The notes beneath the pieces are model-generated. The model was not told where the DNA came from. It saw only the letters and a list, made by a program, of their open reading frames with translations, and did no database searches. The position numbers were made by a program, and so were the translations under genes. This document shows positions 1-10,935 of a DNA stretch of 64,000 nt, piece after piece; position 1 is the first letter of the stretch; each line of letters opens with the position of its first letter. Origin of the DNA: Inia geoffrensis (lineage: Eukaryota; Chordata; Mammalia; Artiodactyla; Iniidae); assembly GCA_036417435.1 (NCBI GenBank), contig CM070899.1:168111494-168175493 (forward strand). Reading direction: 5' to 3'.

Positions 1-405
1 GAGCTATGTAGAGAAAAAAGTACAGACATCACCAGAAGGTCTCTCTTGAGCATCAGCTCGGTACTGATCAGCTTATGTATATGAAAAAACTACTGGAGGC
101 TGGGGAAAGAACCACCTAAGTGGTTTAGAAATAATAGTGCCTGGCATTCACTCTTGGCTGTAAATAGTGCCTTTTCCCATCAGCCAGGCAGAAACCCTCA
201 AGATTCACAGGGCAATGGGTACAGTACCTAAAAAGGTCTTAATGGGAAAAATAAGCTGTAAGCACAGGGAATATGGCCAATATTCTACAAGAACAGTAAA
301 TGGAATATAATCTATAAAAATTTGGAATCACTATGTTGTACACCTGACATTAATTAATATTTTAAATAAACTATACTTCAATAAAAAATAAAATAAAAAA
401 TAAAC
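1..405 (+). mobile_element. L1 LINE 3' end
   Basis: This is the tail of a LINE-1 copy whose 5' part lies outside the window. Near 310-375 it has the typical L1 3' wording (no signal at the site, 'tgttgtacacctgac', then a run of imperfect aataaa units) and ends in an A-rich tract at about 380-405. No coding capacity remains. The assignment to L1 rests on sequence recognition; the subfamily is not determined. Confidence 0.7.
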
Positions 406-510
406 TATAAATTGAGCAAGACCCAACTATATGCTGCCTGCAAGACATGCACTGCCTCCATAAAGATATAAATAGGTTAAAAGTAAAAGAGTGAAAAAAG
501 ATACACTATG

Positions 511-947
511 TGTACTGGGTTGAATAGTGTCCTTCCCTCCCCAGATTCATATCCACCCAGAACCTCACAATGAGATCTTACTTGGAAAGAGGATCTTTGC
601 AGATAAAATTAGTAAGATGAGAGCATCCTGGATTAGGGTGGGCCTAATAAGAAGAGGGAAGGAGACACAGAAACACAGACACACACAGGGAAGAAGGACA
701 TGTGACAGCAGAGACAGAGACTGGGATGATGTTGGTGCGAGCCACAGAGTACCAAACATTGTCCGCAGCCACCAGAAGCTGGGAAGAGGCAAGAGGTTCT
801 TCCCTAGAGACTGCAGAGGGAACACAGTCCTGCCAACCCCTTGATCTCAGACTTCTGGCCTCCAGAACTGTGAGAGGATAAAATTCTATTGTTTTAAGTC
901 ACCTAGTTTCTGGTAATTAGTTATGGAAGCCCTAGGAAATGAGTACA
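511..947 (+). repeat. 5' LTR of the MLT1-type provirus
   Basis: A 437-bp LTR that starts TGTACTGGG and ends GAGTACA. It has a degenerate polyadenylation region near 875-885 (gaggataaaattc). It pairs with the 3' LTR at 2450-2910. The divergence between the two copies indicates an old insertion. Confidence 0.75.
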
Positions 948-2449
948 GATTTTGGTACTGGGAAAATGGGGTATTATTGTAACAAATACCTAATAATCTA
1001 GAAGTAGCTTTGGAATTGGGTCATGAGTAGAGGGTGGAAGAATTTTGAGGTGCATGACAGAAAAGGCCTAGATGGTCTTGAAGAGATTGTTAGTAGGAAT
1101 ATGGACGTTAAAGGTGATTTTGGTAAAGGCTCAGAAGGAAGGGAAGGCATGTAGAGAAAGCTTCTGTCATCTTAGATAATCCATATGTCATCATGAACAG
1201 ATATGAGTAGAAATACAAAAACTCACGTGCATCTGGTGAAGTCTCAGAATAAACACGTTATTGGACACTGGACGAGAGACAGTCCATGTTATGAAGTGGC
1301 AGAAAACTTAGCTGAATTGTACTCTAGTGTTTGGTAGAAAGTAGAATTTGTAAGCAATGAAGTTGGTTATTTAGCTGAAGAGACTTCCAACCAAAGTGTG
1401 GAAAGTGCAGTCTGATTTCTTCTGTTGCTTATGGTAAAATGAGAGAGGAAAAAGATACACTGAAGAAGGAACTGTTAAGCAAAAAAGAACCAACATTTGA
1501 TGATCAGAAAGTTCTCAGCTTGTCTAGAGTGTGCTCTGGAAACAAGGCCAAGGCTGTGGTTGGACACACCTTCCCTGACTGTACTAAGTGTGTGACTCAT
1601 GGATCCAACCAACCATCCCAGCAGAAGCCAGGAATAGAGATGGGGTTATCTAGGAAGGATCTGTAGAGAATCCTCTTGTGTAATGGTTTAGATCCCCATG
1701 GCATACTTAGGAGACCAACAAGATTTTAAAGAATGTTATATTCCCAGAAACACTGACAGCTTGGACCGAAAGGAACAAAGACAGAATGAAATGGAAGAAG
1801 GCTGTCAGATGTCTTGGATTCTATAATAGAAAACAGGCTGATAGAACTACTCAACTAGAAACGTGCTCTGCTCCTCAAGAATATGGACGAATTCCTCAGA
1901 TTCCGAGGATGGAACTGCAGACACAGAGGTCAGAGAGGCAGACCCAGAGGAGGGGCCAGTGGACAGAGGTTGATGAGATCTCTGCCAGCCCAGAGGCAGG
2001 AGCTGGCTCACAGTCTTCATGGGCCCAGAAGGTAGATTATTTTCAGGCCCTGAAACCTAATGGAACTTGCCCTGCCAGAATCCAAACTTGTTTAGACCAG
2101 TAATGACCCTTTATCCCTTTTTTTTTTTTTTTTAATGGAAATGTCTATCTTATGCCTGACCCACAATTGTACTTTGAAAGCAGATAGCTTATTTTCTAGT
2201 ATCATAGGCCTACATATAGATAGGAATTTTCCTAGGATGGGTCATGCACAGAATCTCACCCATACCTAATTTAGATGATTTATATGATGATATTTGGAAC
2301 TTTTTTGAAACGATGCTATTTAGATGGGATTTTGGATTTAAAGTTAATGTTGGCATGGGTTAAGAACTTGGGGTATGTTGAGATGAGATGAATGTATTTT
2401 GCATTCATGGAAGTGTATGAATGTGAATGGGGGAGTCCAGAGAGCAAAC

Positions 2450-2910
2450 TGTAATGGGTTGAATAGTGCCCCCCCGCCCCGAAAGTATGTCTACCCAGAA
2501 CCTCAGAATGTGACTTATTTGGAAATAGGATCTTTGCAGGTGTAAGTAGTTGAGATGAGAGCATACTGGATTAAGGTAGACCCTAAATCCAATATGACTG
2601 GTGTCTTTGTAAGAAGAGAGGAGACAGAGACACAGACACAAATGGGAAAGATGGACATGTGACAATAGAGGCAGAGACTGGAGGGATGCAGCTATAATAT
2701 AAGCCAGGGGCACCAAGGATTGTTGGCAACTACTAGAAGCTAGGAAGAGGCAAGGAGAGTTCTTTGCTAGAGAGTTCAGAGAATGCATGGCCCTGCTGAC
2801 AGCTTTATTGTGGACTTCCAGCTTCCAGAATTGTGAGAGAATAAATTTCTGGTTTTTTAAGCCCCCCATTTTCTGGCATTTTGTTACAACACCCCTAAGA
2901 AACAAATACA
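2450..2910 (+). repeat. 3' LTR of the MLT1-type provirus
   Basis: A 461-bp LTR that starts TGTAATGGG and ends AAATACA. An AATAAA signal lies in 'gagagaataaatttctgg' near 2836-2853. The antisense frame at 2405-2929 is a by-product of this LTR and is not a gene. Confidence 0.75.
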
Positions 2911-3903
2911 CCATGGTAACACTAATCAAAATAAAGTTGGAGTGGCTCTATTAATAATGAGGATATTACCAGAGAAAAATAGTCATTTGATGATAAAGGG
3001 GTCAGTTATCAGTTTATCAAGAGGACATAGAAATCCTAAACTTTTATGCATCTAATAACAGATTCAAAATACATGAAGCAAAAACATAGAAGAAATAGAC
3101 AAATCCACAATAGTCAGAGATTTCAGCGTTCCTCTCTTAAGAAATAATAAAAACAAGTAAACAAGAAATCAGCAAGTGTTTAAAAGATTTGAACCAACTT
3201 GGCCTAATTGACATTTATAGAACATTACACCCAACAACAACATTCATATTCTTTTCAAGTGCATATGGAACATTTATAAAATAGACCACACTCTGGGCCA
3301 GAAAACAAGTCTCAATGAGTTTAAAAGCATTCAAGTGGCACAAAGTACACACTTCGACAAAACAGAATTGAATTAGAAATCAATAACAGAAAATCTCTAA
3401 ATATTTGAAATGAAAATAACATACTTGTAAATAATCCATTGGTCAAGTAAATCAAATGGAAAATCAGACAGTATTTTGAACTGAATAAAAATAGAAACAC
3501 AGCCTATCAATATTTGTGGAATGCCATTAAAGTGGTATTATGAAGACTTTTCAGCACTAAATTCTTATTAGAAACAAAGTCTCAAATCCATGAATTCAAT
3601 TTCCACATCAAAAAGAAGAGCTAATTAAGCACAAAATATGTAGGATAAAAGAAATAATAAAGATGAGAATGGAATAGAAAATAGAAAAACAACAGAAGAA
3701 ATTAATGAAACCAAATGCTGGTTCTTTCAGAAGATTAATGAAATTGCTAAAACCTTTAGATAGATGGATTAGGGGGAAAAAGGAAACTTAATTTACTAAT
3801 AACAAAAATGAAAGATGTGACATGATTTGAGACTCTACAAATATTTAAAGGAAGAATAATGAATACTACGCAAAATTATGCCAATAAATTCAAAACTTAG
3901 ATT

Positions 3904-4049
3904 AGGGATCTATAAACTTTTTCTGGAAAGTGCCAATGAGTAAAAACTTTAGGCTTTGAGGACCACATATGGTCTCGGTCACATTTTTTTCAATCTTTAA
4001 AAATGTGAAAAAAAAAAAATTAGCTTGCAGGCTATGGGCCAACTGCTGA
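3904..4049. mobile_element. hAT-Charlie-type MITE fossil
   Basis: The text 'ctataaactttttctgga', 'tttaggctttgaggacc' and 'atggtctcggtcac' matches the widespread non-autonomous hAT family whose second copy lies at 31243-31440. It sits inside the old L1. The flanks cttagatt and gttagatg could be a decayed 8-bp target duplication. The exact family name is not certain. Confidence 0.5.
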
Positions 4050-4117
4050 GTTAGATGAAATAGACATATTCCTTGAAACACACAAATTATTAAACCTCAC
4101 TCAGGGAAAAATAAATA

Positions 4118-4273
4118 CAGTGGGCCCCCCATATCCAGAGATGTGGAACCTGTGGATATGGAGAGCCAACTGTTCTGTGCCATTTTATATAAGGAATTTG
4201 AGCATCCACACATTTTGGCATCTGAAGTGGGGGGTCCTGGAACCGATGCCTCATGGATACCAAGGGACAACTG
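4118..4273. mobile_element. MER2-type Tigger MITE, internally deleted
   Basis: The left end reads cagtgggccccccatatcc and the right end ataccaagggacaactg, as in MER2 (TcMar-Tigger). The element is flanked by TA at 4116-4117 and 4274-4275, the expected target duplication. At 156 bp it is less than half the length of the copy at 59716-60048, so the middle has been lost. It is inserted in the old L1. Confidence 0.75.
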
Positions 4274-5098
4274 TAGCCTGAATAGCCCTATATCTAATAA
4301 GAAATTGAATTTGTAGTTAAAAACTTTCTCACAAAGAAAACTCCAAATCCAGAAGGGCTTACTGGTAAATTCTACCAAATATTTAAGGAAGAAATAGTAA
4401 ATCCTACCCAAACTCTCCTAGAAAATTATAAAGGAGGGAATACTTCCCAACTCATTCTACAGACTAGCATCACCTTATTACCAAAAACAAAGACACTACA
4501 AGAAAACTACAGATCAGTACCCATTGTGAACATAGATGTATAAATTCTAAACAAACTTTTAGCGTATTGAATCCAACAATGTATAAAAAGGAAAATTCAT
4601 GATAACCACGTGGCTTTTATGTCGGGAATGCAAACTTGTTGCATCATTTGAAAATCAATTGATGTAATTTTCCGTATTAACAAACTAAAACCATCTAATG
4701 CATAAAAGGACTTGACAGAATTCAACATCTATTCCTGGGTAAAAACGTCTCAGCAAACTAGGACTAGACAGGAACTGCCTCAATCTGATAGGAAAAATTA
4801 ACTGCTATTATCATACTTCATGGGGAAAGACTTAATGATTTTCCTCTAAGCTCAGGATCAAGACAATGATGTCTGCCTCTCCACTTTTATTCAACATTAT
4901 ACTGGAGATTCTAGCCCGTGCCATCAAAACCGATATAAAAGTGCAATATAAAGGACATCTATATTGAAAAGGAAGAAGTAAAGCTGTCTATTTAGAAATG
5001 ATATGGTTGTCTATGTAGAAAATTCTATGGCATTTACATAAACCTACTAGAACTAATGAATAAGCTTAGCAAATTGACAGGATATAAGATCTGTATAT

Positions 5099-5293
5099 GG
5101 GACTTCCTTGTTGGCCCAGTGGTTAAGAGTCTGCCTTCCAATGCAGGGGACATGGGTTCAATCCCTGGTTGGGGAACTAAGATCCTACATGCTGCAGTGC
5201 AACTAAGTCCCCACGCTGCAACTACTGAACCTGCATGCCTCAACTAAGACCCGAGGCAGCCAAATAAATAAATTAATCAAAAAAAAAAAAAAA
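5099..5293 (+). mobile_element. CHR-family tRNA-derived SINE, older tail type
   Basis: The tRNA-related head reads 'gacttccttgttggcccag' with a B-box-like 'gggttcaatccctgg' at 5155-5169. The tail is of the 'ctgcagtgcaactaag' type, followed by an A run. Perfect target duplications AGATCTGTATAT lie at 5087-5098 and 5294-5305. The tail differs from the six younger copies that end in the ggcctctcactgttgtgg block. Confidence 0.95.
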
Positions 5294-5340
5294 AGATCTG
5301 TATATCAAAGTAAGTCATATTTCTGTATACTACCGTTTAT

Positions 5341-6537
5341 TTTTTATTGAAGTATAATTGATTTACAATACTGTGTTTCAGCTGTACAGCAAAGTGATTC
5401 AGTTATATATATATATATATGTATTTTTTCCAGATTATTTTCCACTATAGGTTATTATAAGATATTGAGTATTGTTCCCTGTGTTATATAGTAAATCTTT
5501 GTTGCTTATCTGTTTTATATATAGTAGTGTGTATTGTTAATCCCATACTTCTAATTTATCCCCACCCCCCCACCGCCCCGCTTTCTCCCTTGGTAACCAT
5601 CAGTTTGTTTGCTGTCTGTGAATCTATTTCTGTTTTATAAATAGATTCATTTGTATTATTTTTCAGATTCCACATATAAGTAATGTCATATATATTTGTC
5701 TTTTTCTGTTGGACTTACTTCACTTAGTATGATATTCTCTAGATCCATCCTTTTGCTGCACATAGCAATATTTCATTCTTTTTAATGGCTCAGTAATATT
5801 CCATTGTGTATATATACCACATCTTCTTTGTTTGTTCATCTTTGATGGACACTTATGTTGCTTCCATGCCTTGGCTACTGTAAATAGTCCTGTTATGAAC
5901 ATTGGAGTGCATATATCTTTTCAAATTAGAGATTTTGTCTTTTCTGGATATGTTCCCAGGAGTGGGATTGCTGGATCATATGGTAAATCTATTTTTAGTT
6001 TTGTAAGGAAGCTCCATACTGTTTTCCATAGTGGCTACACCAATTTACATTCCCACCAACACCGTAGGAGGGTTCCCTTTTCTCCACACCCTCTCCAGCA
6101 TTTGTTATTTGTAGACTTTTTTTTTTTTTTTTTTTTTTTTTGCGGTACGCAGGCCTCTCACTGTTGTGGCCTCTCCACAGAGCCTGTGGTGCACAGGCTC
6201 TGGACGCGCAGGCTCAGCGGCCATGGCTCACGGGCCCAGCCGCTCCACGGTTTGTGGGATCCTCCCGGACTGGGGCACGAACCCGTGTCCTCTGCATCTG
6301 CAGGCAGATTCTCAACCACTGCGCCACCAGGGAAGCCCTGTAGACTTTTTAATAATGGCCATTCTGACTGGTGTGAGGTGACGATACCTCATTGTAGTTT
6401 TGATTTGCATTTCTCTAATAATTAGTGACATTGAGCATCTGTTCATGTGCCTGTTTGCCATCTGTATGTCTTCTTTGGGGAAATGTCTACTTAGGTCTTC
6501 TGCACATTTTTTGATTGAGTTTCATGAGCTGTTTGTA
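5341..6537 (-). mobile_element. Antisense L1 3' end, itself carrying a SINE
   Basis: This is the reverse complement of L1 ORF2 C-terminal and 3' UTR sequence. Near-perfect target duplications, TATACTACCGTTTAT at 5326-5340 and TATACTACCATTTAT at 6538-6552, mark it as one insertion into the + strand old L1. It is 5'-truncated, which is usual for L1. A CHR SINE (6121-6338) lies inside it. Confidence 0.85.
6121..6338 (-). mobile_element. CHR-family SINE, young tail type, nested in L1
   Basis: It reads from a poly-T tract through ggcctctcactgttgtgg to the inverted head 'gcgccaccagggaagccc'. Perfect target duplications TGTAGACTTTT lie at 6110-6120 and 6339-6349. The long + strand frame over 5832-6425 merely crosses this SINE and the L1 and is not a gene. 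Confidence 0.95.
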
Positions 6538-7288
6538 TATACTACCATTTATGATGCCATCAAAAATATTAAGTGCTTTGGAGTAAATCTGACAGAAGAG
6601 GTGAAAATCTATACAGTGAAAACCACCAGACATGCAGAGAGAAATTGGAGAAGACCTAAGTAAGTGGAGAGAAGTAATACCAATTCATGTGTGAGAAGAC
6701 TCAATATTGATAAGATGTCAATTCTCTCCAAATGGATCTATAGTTTTAATGCAATACCAATCAAAATCCCAGCAGGCTTTTAAAAATAGAAATCGACTAA
6801 AATTCATGTGGAAATGTGAAGGGCCTGCAATAACCGAAATAACTGTGAAAAATAAAGAACAAAGTTGGAAGGCTACTACTGCATGGTTTCAAGACTTATG
6901 ATCAAGCTGCAGTAATCAAAACAGTGTGATATTGACAAAAGGATAGACAGATAAAGGCAACAAAATACACAGCCCAGAAGGAGATCTATACATATATGGA
7001 CAACTGGTTTTCAACAAAGATGCAAAGACAATTCAGTAAGAAAATGATAGGTTTCTCAATACATGGTACTGGATCAATTAGATATCCCCATGCAAAACAT
7101 TAATAAATAAACTTTAATCCTTGCATCATACAAAAAGAATTAACTCAAAATTATCGTAGGTCTAAATACAAAATTTAAAACTATAAGTCTTCTAGAAGAA
7201 AACATTAGAGAAAAATCTTTGTGACTTTGGATAGGCAAAGATTTCTTAGATACAACTCTAGAAAGAGTGATCTAAAAGTTAGTGATTG

Positions 7289-7804
7289 CATATATACAAT
7301 GGAATATTACTCAGCCATAAAAAGAAATGAAATTGAGTTATTTGTAGTGAGGTGGATGGACCTAGAGACTGTCATACAGAGTGAAGTAAGTCAGAAAGAG
7401 AAAAACAAATACCGTATGCTAACACATATATATGGAATCTAAAAAAAAAAAAAAAAAAGGTTCTATGAACCTAGGGGCAGGACAGGAATAAAAACACAGA
7501 TGTAGAGAATGGACTTGAGGACATGGGGAAGGGGAAGGGGAAGCTGTGACAAAGCGAGAGAGTAGCATGGACATATATACACTACCAAACGTAAAATAGC
7601 TAGTGGGAAGCAGCCGCATAGCACAGGGAGATCAGCTCGGTGCTTTGTGACCGCCTAGAGCGGTGGGATAGGGAGGGTGGGAGGGAGACGCAAGAGGGAG
7701 GAGATATGGGGATATATGTATATGTATAGCTGATTCACTTTGCTATAAAGCAGAAACTAACACACCATTGTAAAAGTCCAATAAAGATGTTAAAAAAATA
7801 AAAT
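7289..7804 (+). mobile_element. Young L1 3' end
   Basis: A 5'-truncated L1 that begins in the last part of ORF2 ('ggaatattactcagccat') and runs through a 3' UTR with an internal A18 tract (7441-7458) to a short tail at 7790-7804. Target duplications TTAGTGATTG lie at 7279-7288 and 7805-7814. It is from the same subfamily as the inverted copy at 17906-18481 and is the youngest L1 piece in this tower. Confidence 0.9.
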
Positions 7805-8837
7805 TTAGTGATTGGACTTTTAAAACATCCTTCTCTTTGAGAGAAACCATGAAGAGAAAGAAAAGATAAGCCACAGACTAGGAAAAGACATTTGTAAATT
7901 ATGGATCTGATAAAGCACCCTGAAAGTGCAACAAGAAAACAAATAACTACATTTTAAAAAAATTGGACAGAAGATTTGAACAGGCACTTCTCCCAAGAAG
8001 GTACAAAGATGTCAAATAAGTACAAGAAAAGATGATCAGCATCATTAGTTTTTAGGGAAAGCCAGATTAAATCTACAATGAACTACCACTATACACCTAT
8101 TAGAATTTCTAGGCTAAAATTGAAAAGACTGATCATACCAAATCATGATAGAGGGAACTTCTGGGACTGTCATTTACTCTCCTATGCTCCGGGTTGGGTG
8201 TGTAAAATGAGACAAGTCACCCTAGAAAACCGTTTGGCAGTTTCCTAAAAAAATTAGATATATACCTACCATATGATACAGCCATTCCACTGCTAGATGT
8301 TTACCCAGAGAAAGGAAATCGTACAATGTCCATATTAAGATGTGTACATGAATGTTTTTAGCAGCTTTACCTGTGATAGTCAAAAGATGGAAACAACCCA
8401 CGTGTCCATCAAGAAAAGAATGGATAAACAAACCGTGGCACATTCAGGGTATTGTGCTCAGCAATAAAGAAGGAGTTATTGATACAGGCTACAACACGTC
8501 TGAATCTCAAAATGATTATGCTGAGTAAAAGAAGCCAGACTAAAAAAAGTAATACTGTATGATTCTATTTATAGAAACTTCTAGGAAATGCAAACTAATG
8601 TGGAGTGATAGAGAGCAGATCAGCAGTTACGTGGAGATGGAGGGAGGGACGGGAGGAAGGGATTACAATGGGGCAGAAGGAAACTCCTGGGGTGGATGGG
8701 TATGCTCACTGTCTTGATTGTGGGAACAGTTTCATGGGTATATACCTACGTCTACTGTTACCAAATCCCACACTTTAAGTATACTCAATTTATTGTGCAT
8801 AATTATACGTTAGTAAAGCAGAGATGAGCTCTTCCTA

Positions 8838-8913
8838 AAGAAAGGAAAGGAAAGGGAAGGAAGGGGGGAGGGAGGGAGGAAGGAAGGAAGGAAGGAGAGA
8901 GGGAGGGAGGGAA
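8838..8913 (+). repeat. Purine-rich simple repeat (GGAA/GGGA)n
   Basis: A pure A/G strand of about 75 nt made of aagg, ggga and gaag units. It probably grew from the A-rich end of the old L1 immediately upstream. Confidence 0.9.
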
Positions 8914-9544
8914 ATTTCAGCTCTCAGGGAAGCAGTCTGGGAGGCCAGGTTACTGAGAGGGAAGAATTTCCTTGAAGCTCCCCAATGTTTCCCAGTCTGA
9001 GTAAGACTGGCCCTGATTTGGCACATGAGCTACCAGACATGTTCCACTGGGATGTTTGTTCAGATGGTTCCAGTAACATTTACTTTCTGCAACTTGTCTG
9101 TGATATCTGTGGAACATCAGGGTCGCACCTGTCCACCCTCTTAGAAATAGCTAAAAACTTTCTTCTCCCAGATGTTAGATGAAAAAGTGAAGGACTCCAC
9201 ATAGAACCCAGGCCACAGCTGTCATCTCGGACTTATTTTTTCTATTAGCAGAAATCCCTCCTCACTTTCTGCTTAACCCTTACCGCAGAGAATTCTGTTC
9301 ATTACAGAACTTTCCAATAAGCAAGCCCGATTTAGGAAGATGCCAAGTTATAAAGCAAGCGAGAGATGGATCATATGCTTTACCCAGCGTCCCCAAAGGG
9401 CTCCTTTAAATAGGAAAGCTTTCGGAGGACTTATAAAATTGATTTAATACATACAAAATTGGCTTTGCATGCATTTCACGAATCTCTCTACATGCTCTTA
9501 AGCCAGCCTGACCGAGTGAAAGTAGTTTTTGCATAAGCAGCCTT
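8914..9544. other. Unique upstream flank of the CpG island
   Basis: I see no recognisable repeat and no convincing exon here. The open frame at 8985-9182 has no supporting splice or family signal. The stretch separates the L1 tower from the GC-rich promoter region. Confidence 0.5.
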
Positions 9545-10025
9545 TTCTGTGGATGGGCACCTCTGGTCCTACGTGTCCCCACCGCATCACCCCAGGCACC
9601 CCCTGGCGGCCGGTGATGAGGGCGACCTGGACCCGAGGCGCCGAATTGTGCCTGCGTGCTGCCGAGCCGCGCACGTAGGGGCCTTGGGGGACCTTCCTGG
9701 CGCCCCTAGCGGACCGGAGTCCCGCTGTTGGTAGGCGACCCGGGCTCCTTGTCTCCCTTCTCCGGGCGGGTAGATCGCCAGGCCCGTGCACGCCCGACGC
9801 CATGAGCGACCCGCTGGCGCTGAGGCAGGACCTGGCCCAGAGACAAGCGGGGTAAGTGTTCCCTGTTGGCCCGGCGGGCGGGCGTCGCGAGTGGGATCAC
9901 GTGCAGAGCCTGGTGCTCGCCCGCTCTCCCATCTCAGACCGACCCTGCACCCTCGCTCGCACGGGAGCTGCTGCCCAGGAAAGGACCCTCCACCCTCGAG
10001 GCCCTCGGGTTGGCTGCACGGCCCT
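9545..10025 (+). promoter_or_regulatory. CpG island, probable TATA-less promoter
   Basis: The base composition changes abruptly to GC-rich with many CpG dinucleotides (ggcggccggtgatgagggcg, gccgagccgcgcacg, gggcgggcgtcgcgag). The rest of the window is AT-rich and CpG-poor outside the SINEs. A GC-box-like gggcgg lies near 9764-9769, and no TATA box is evident. A good start codon and a consensus splice donor lie inside it, so + strand transcription is the simplest reading. A divergent transcript cannot be excluded. Confidence 0.75.
9802..9851 (+). CDS. Probable first coding exon of an unrecognised gene
   Basis: An ATG at 9802 in the fair context gacgccATGa opens a frame reading MSDPLALRQDLAQRQA plus two bases (GG). 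It ends at a consensus donor, CGGG|GTAAGTG, with GT at 9852-9853. The exon lies in the middle of the CpG island, where first exons of widely expressed genes usually sit. I do not recognise the peptide, which is charged, short and has no signal peptide. An in-frame continuation requires a next exon that supplies one base first. The candidates at 23452, 34035, 63398 and 63696 all fit that phase. The alternative is a 5' UTR exon or a non-coding transcript. The ATG-donor-island combination is seen in the sequence, while the gene call is inference. Confidence 0.5.
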
Positions 10026-10026
10026 T

Positions 10027-10051
10027 AAAAAGAAAAAAAAAAAAAAAAAAA
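10027..10051 (+). repeat. A-rich tract
   Basis: An almost pure A run (one G) follows directly on the GC-rich island. No SINE body is attached, so it looks like a simple repeat and not a retroposon tail. Confidence 0.8.
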
Positions 10052-10772
10052 GTTCTGTGTGTAGAAGTTCTATGCCCACCTCTCCTTTTTCTGCAGAGGT
10101 CGCCACTTTTCCGCCTCCTGTGCGTCCTCCCAGGCCTATTTCTGTGCCTTTCCATTCTCAAACGGACCCATGGGACATCTTGTTCTGTTTGTTTTTAAAA
10201 TCAGCAGCGTTAAAACCCAACGTATTTTTCTGCGGCTTATTCTTTTTATCCTTCAATATACCTTGGCATTCTATCCATTTTAGAACTTACAAGGCTTCCT
10301 GGTTCTTTCTCAAGGCTCCATAGTCGGTCCACAGTGTGGATATAGCACAGTTATTCCATTGCCTTATTTGTGGGCCTTTGGATTATTTGGGTAGCACACA
10401 GCGCTATGATGAATTTCCAAGGCCTTATTGTGCATTGGACGGCGGGCGGTGGATGCCCAGAAGTAGTTTAACCTTCAGCCCTAGACCTGACCCTGAGAAG
10501 TGCCGTTTGACCCTCTTATTTCCTCTCAAAACCTCCAGTGCATTCAGATCTTTTCCACAGAAAGTATCTGTGTCTAGAACCAGTAAGATAAAAGTTGATC
10601 TATTAGTAAAGTTGGGGAGTGAAACTTTGTTTCCCTAGATCCCCGTTTCTCTCACTTTGGCCATTAGATTGCTATAGAGATCCACCCAGATTATCATCCT
10701 ATTTTTGGTGTCTTTTGACCATGATTAGCCATGTGTTGTTTTGTTTCCTTGTCTTAAATCATTTATTATAGG
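10052..10772. other. Unique sequence, first part of the presumed intron
   Basis: No recognisable repeat is seen. The open frames at 9856-10323 and 10336-10638 run through it without splice or family support and are treated as chance. Confidence 0.4.
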
Positions 10773-10935
10773 GTTGGACAGGCCTGGGTTCAAATTTATT
10801 TGACTTCTCTGAGCCTCAGTTTCCTTCTGAAAAATGGATATAATGATAGCTAACAGTTGTGGAGAACAGAAGGGGGAATTTATGTAAAGTGCTAAGTGTT
10901 CAAACTATAGTAAGAACGTGGTCATTGCTGGCTGT
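10773..10935 (+). repeat. MIR SINE fragment
   Basis: The order 'cctgggttcaaattt', 'tgagcctcagtttcctt', 'aaaatggatataatgatag' and 'gtaaagtgctaagtg' is that of the ancient tRNA-derived MIR element. Confidence 0.8.

Larger units (their letters stand above)
511..2910 (+). mobile_element. Complete MaLR (MLT1-type) provirus: LTR, internal part, LTR
   Basis: Two related LTRs in the same orientation, 511-947 and 2450-2910, flank about 1.5 kb of non-coding internal sequence. Both begin TGTA(C/A)TGGGTTGAATAGTG, share long blocks (for instance 'gaggcaagag' or 'gaggcaagga' and 'ctccagaactgtgagagga' or 'ttccagaattgtgagagaa') and end in ACA. Candidate 5-bp target duplications are CTATG at 506-510 and CCATG at 2911-2915, with one mismatch. 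MaLRs are non-autonomous ERVL relatives and need no intact gag or pol. None is visible here. Confidence 0.75.
406..8825 (+). mobile_element. Old L1 LINE, broken by at least six later insertions
   Basis: Degraded L1 ORF2 and 3' UTR sequence can be followed on the + strand in pieces: about 406-510, 2911-3903, 4050-4115, 4276-5086, 5306-5325, 6553-7278 and 7815-8825. The pieces read on from each other across the inserts. For example, the ORF2 text just before 510 resumes after 2915, and the text before 5326 resumes after 6552. No frame longer than about 90 codons survives, so the element is dead. The inserts are annotated separately. Confidence 0.8.

Noticed and set aside
2405..2929. Minus-strand frame of 174 codons
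   Set aside because: It is the antisense of the 3' LTR of the MaLR provirus.
5832..6425. + strand frame of 197 codons
   Set aside because: It runs through antisense L1, a poly-T tract and an antisense CHR SINE.
9498..10323. Several overlapping frames on both strands of the CpG island
   Set aside because: GC-rich DNA has few stop codons. Only the short frame from 9802 is backed by a start context and a splice donor.
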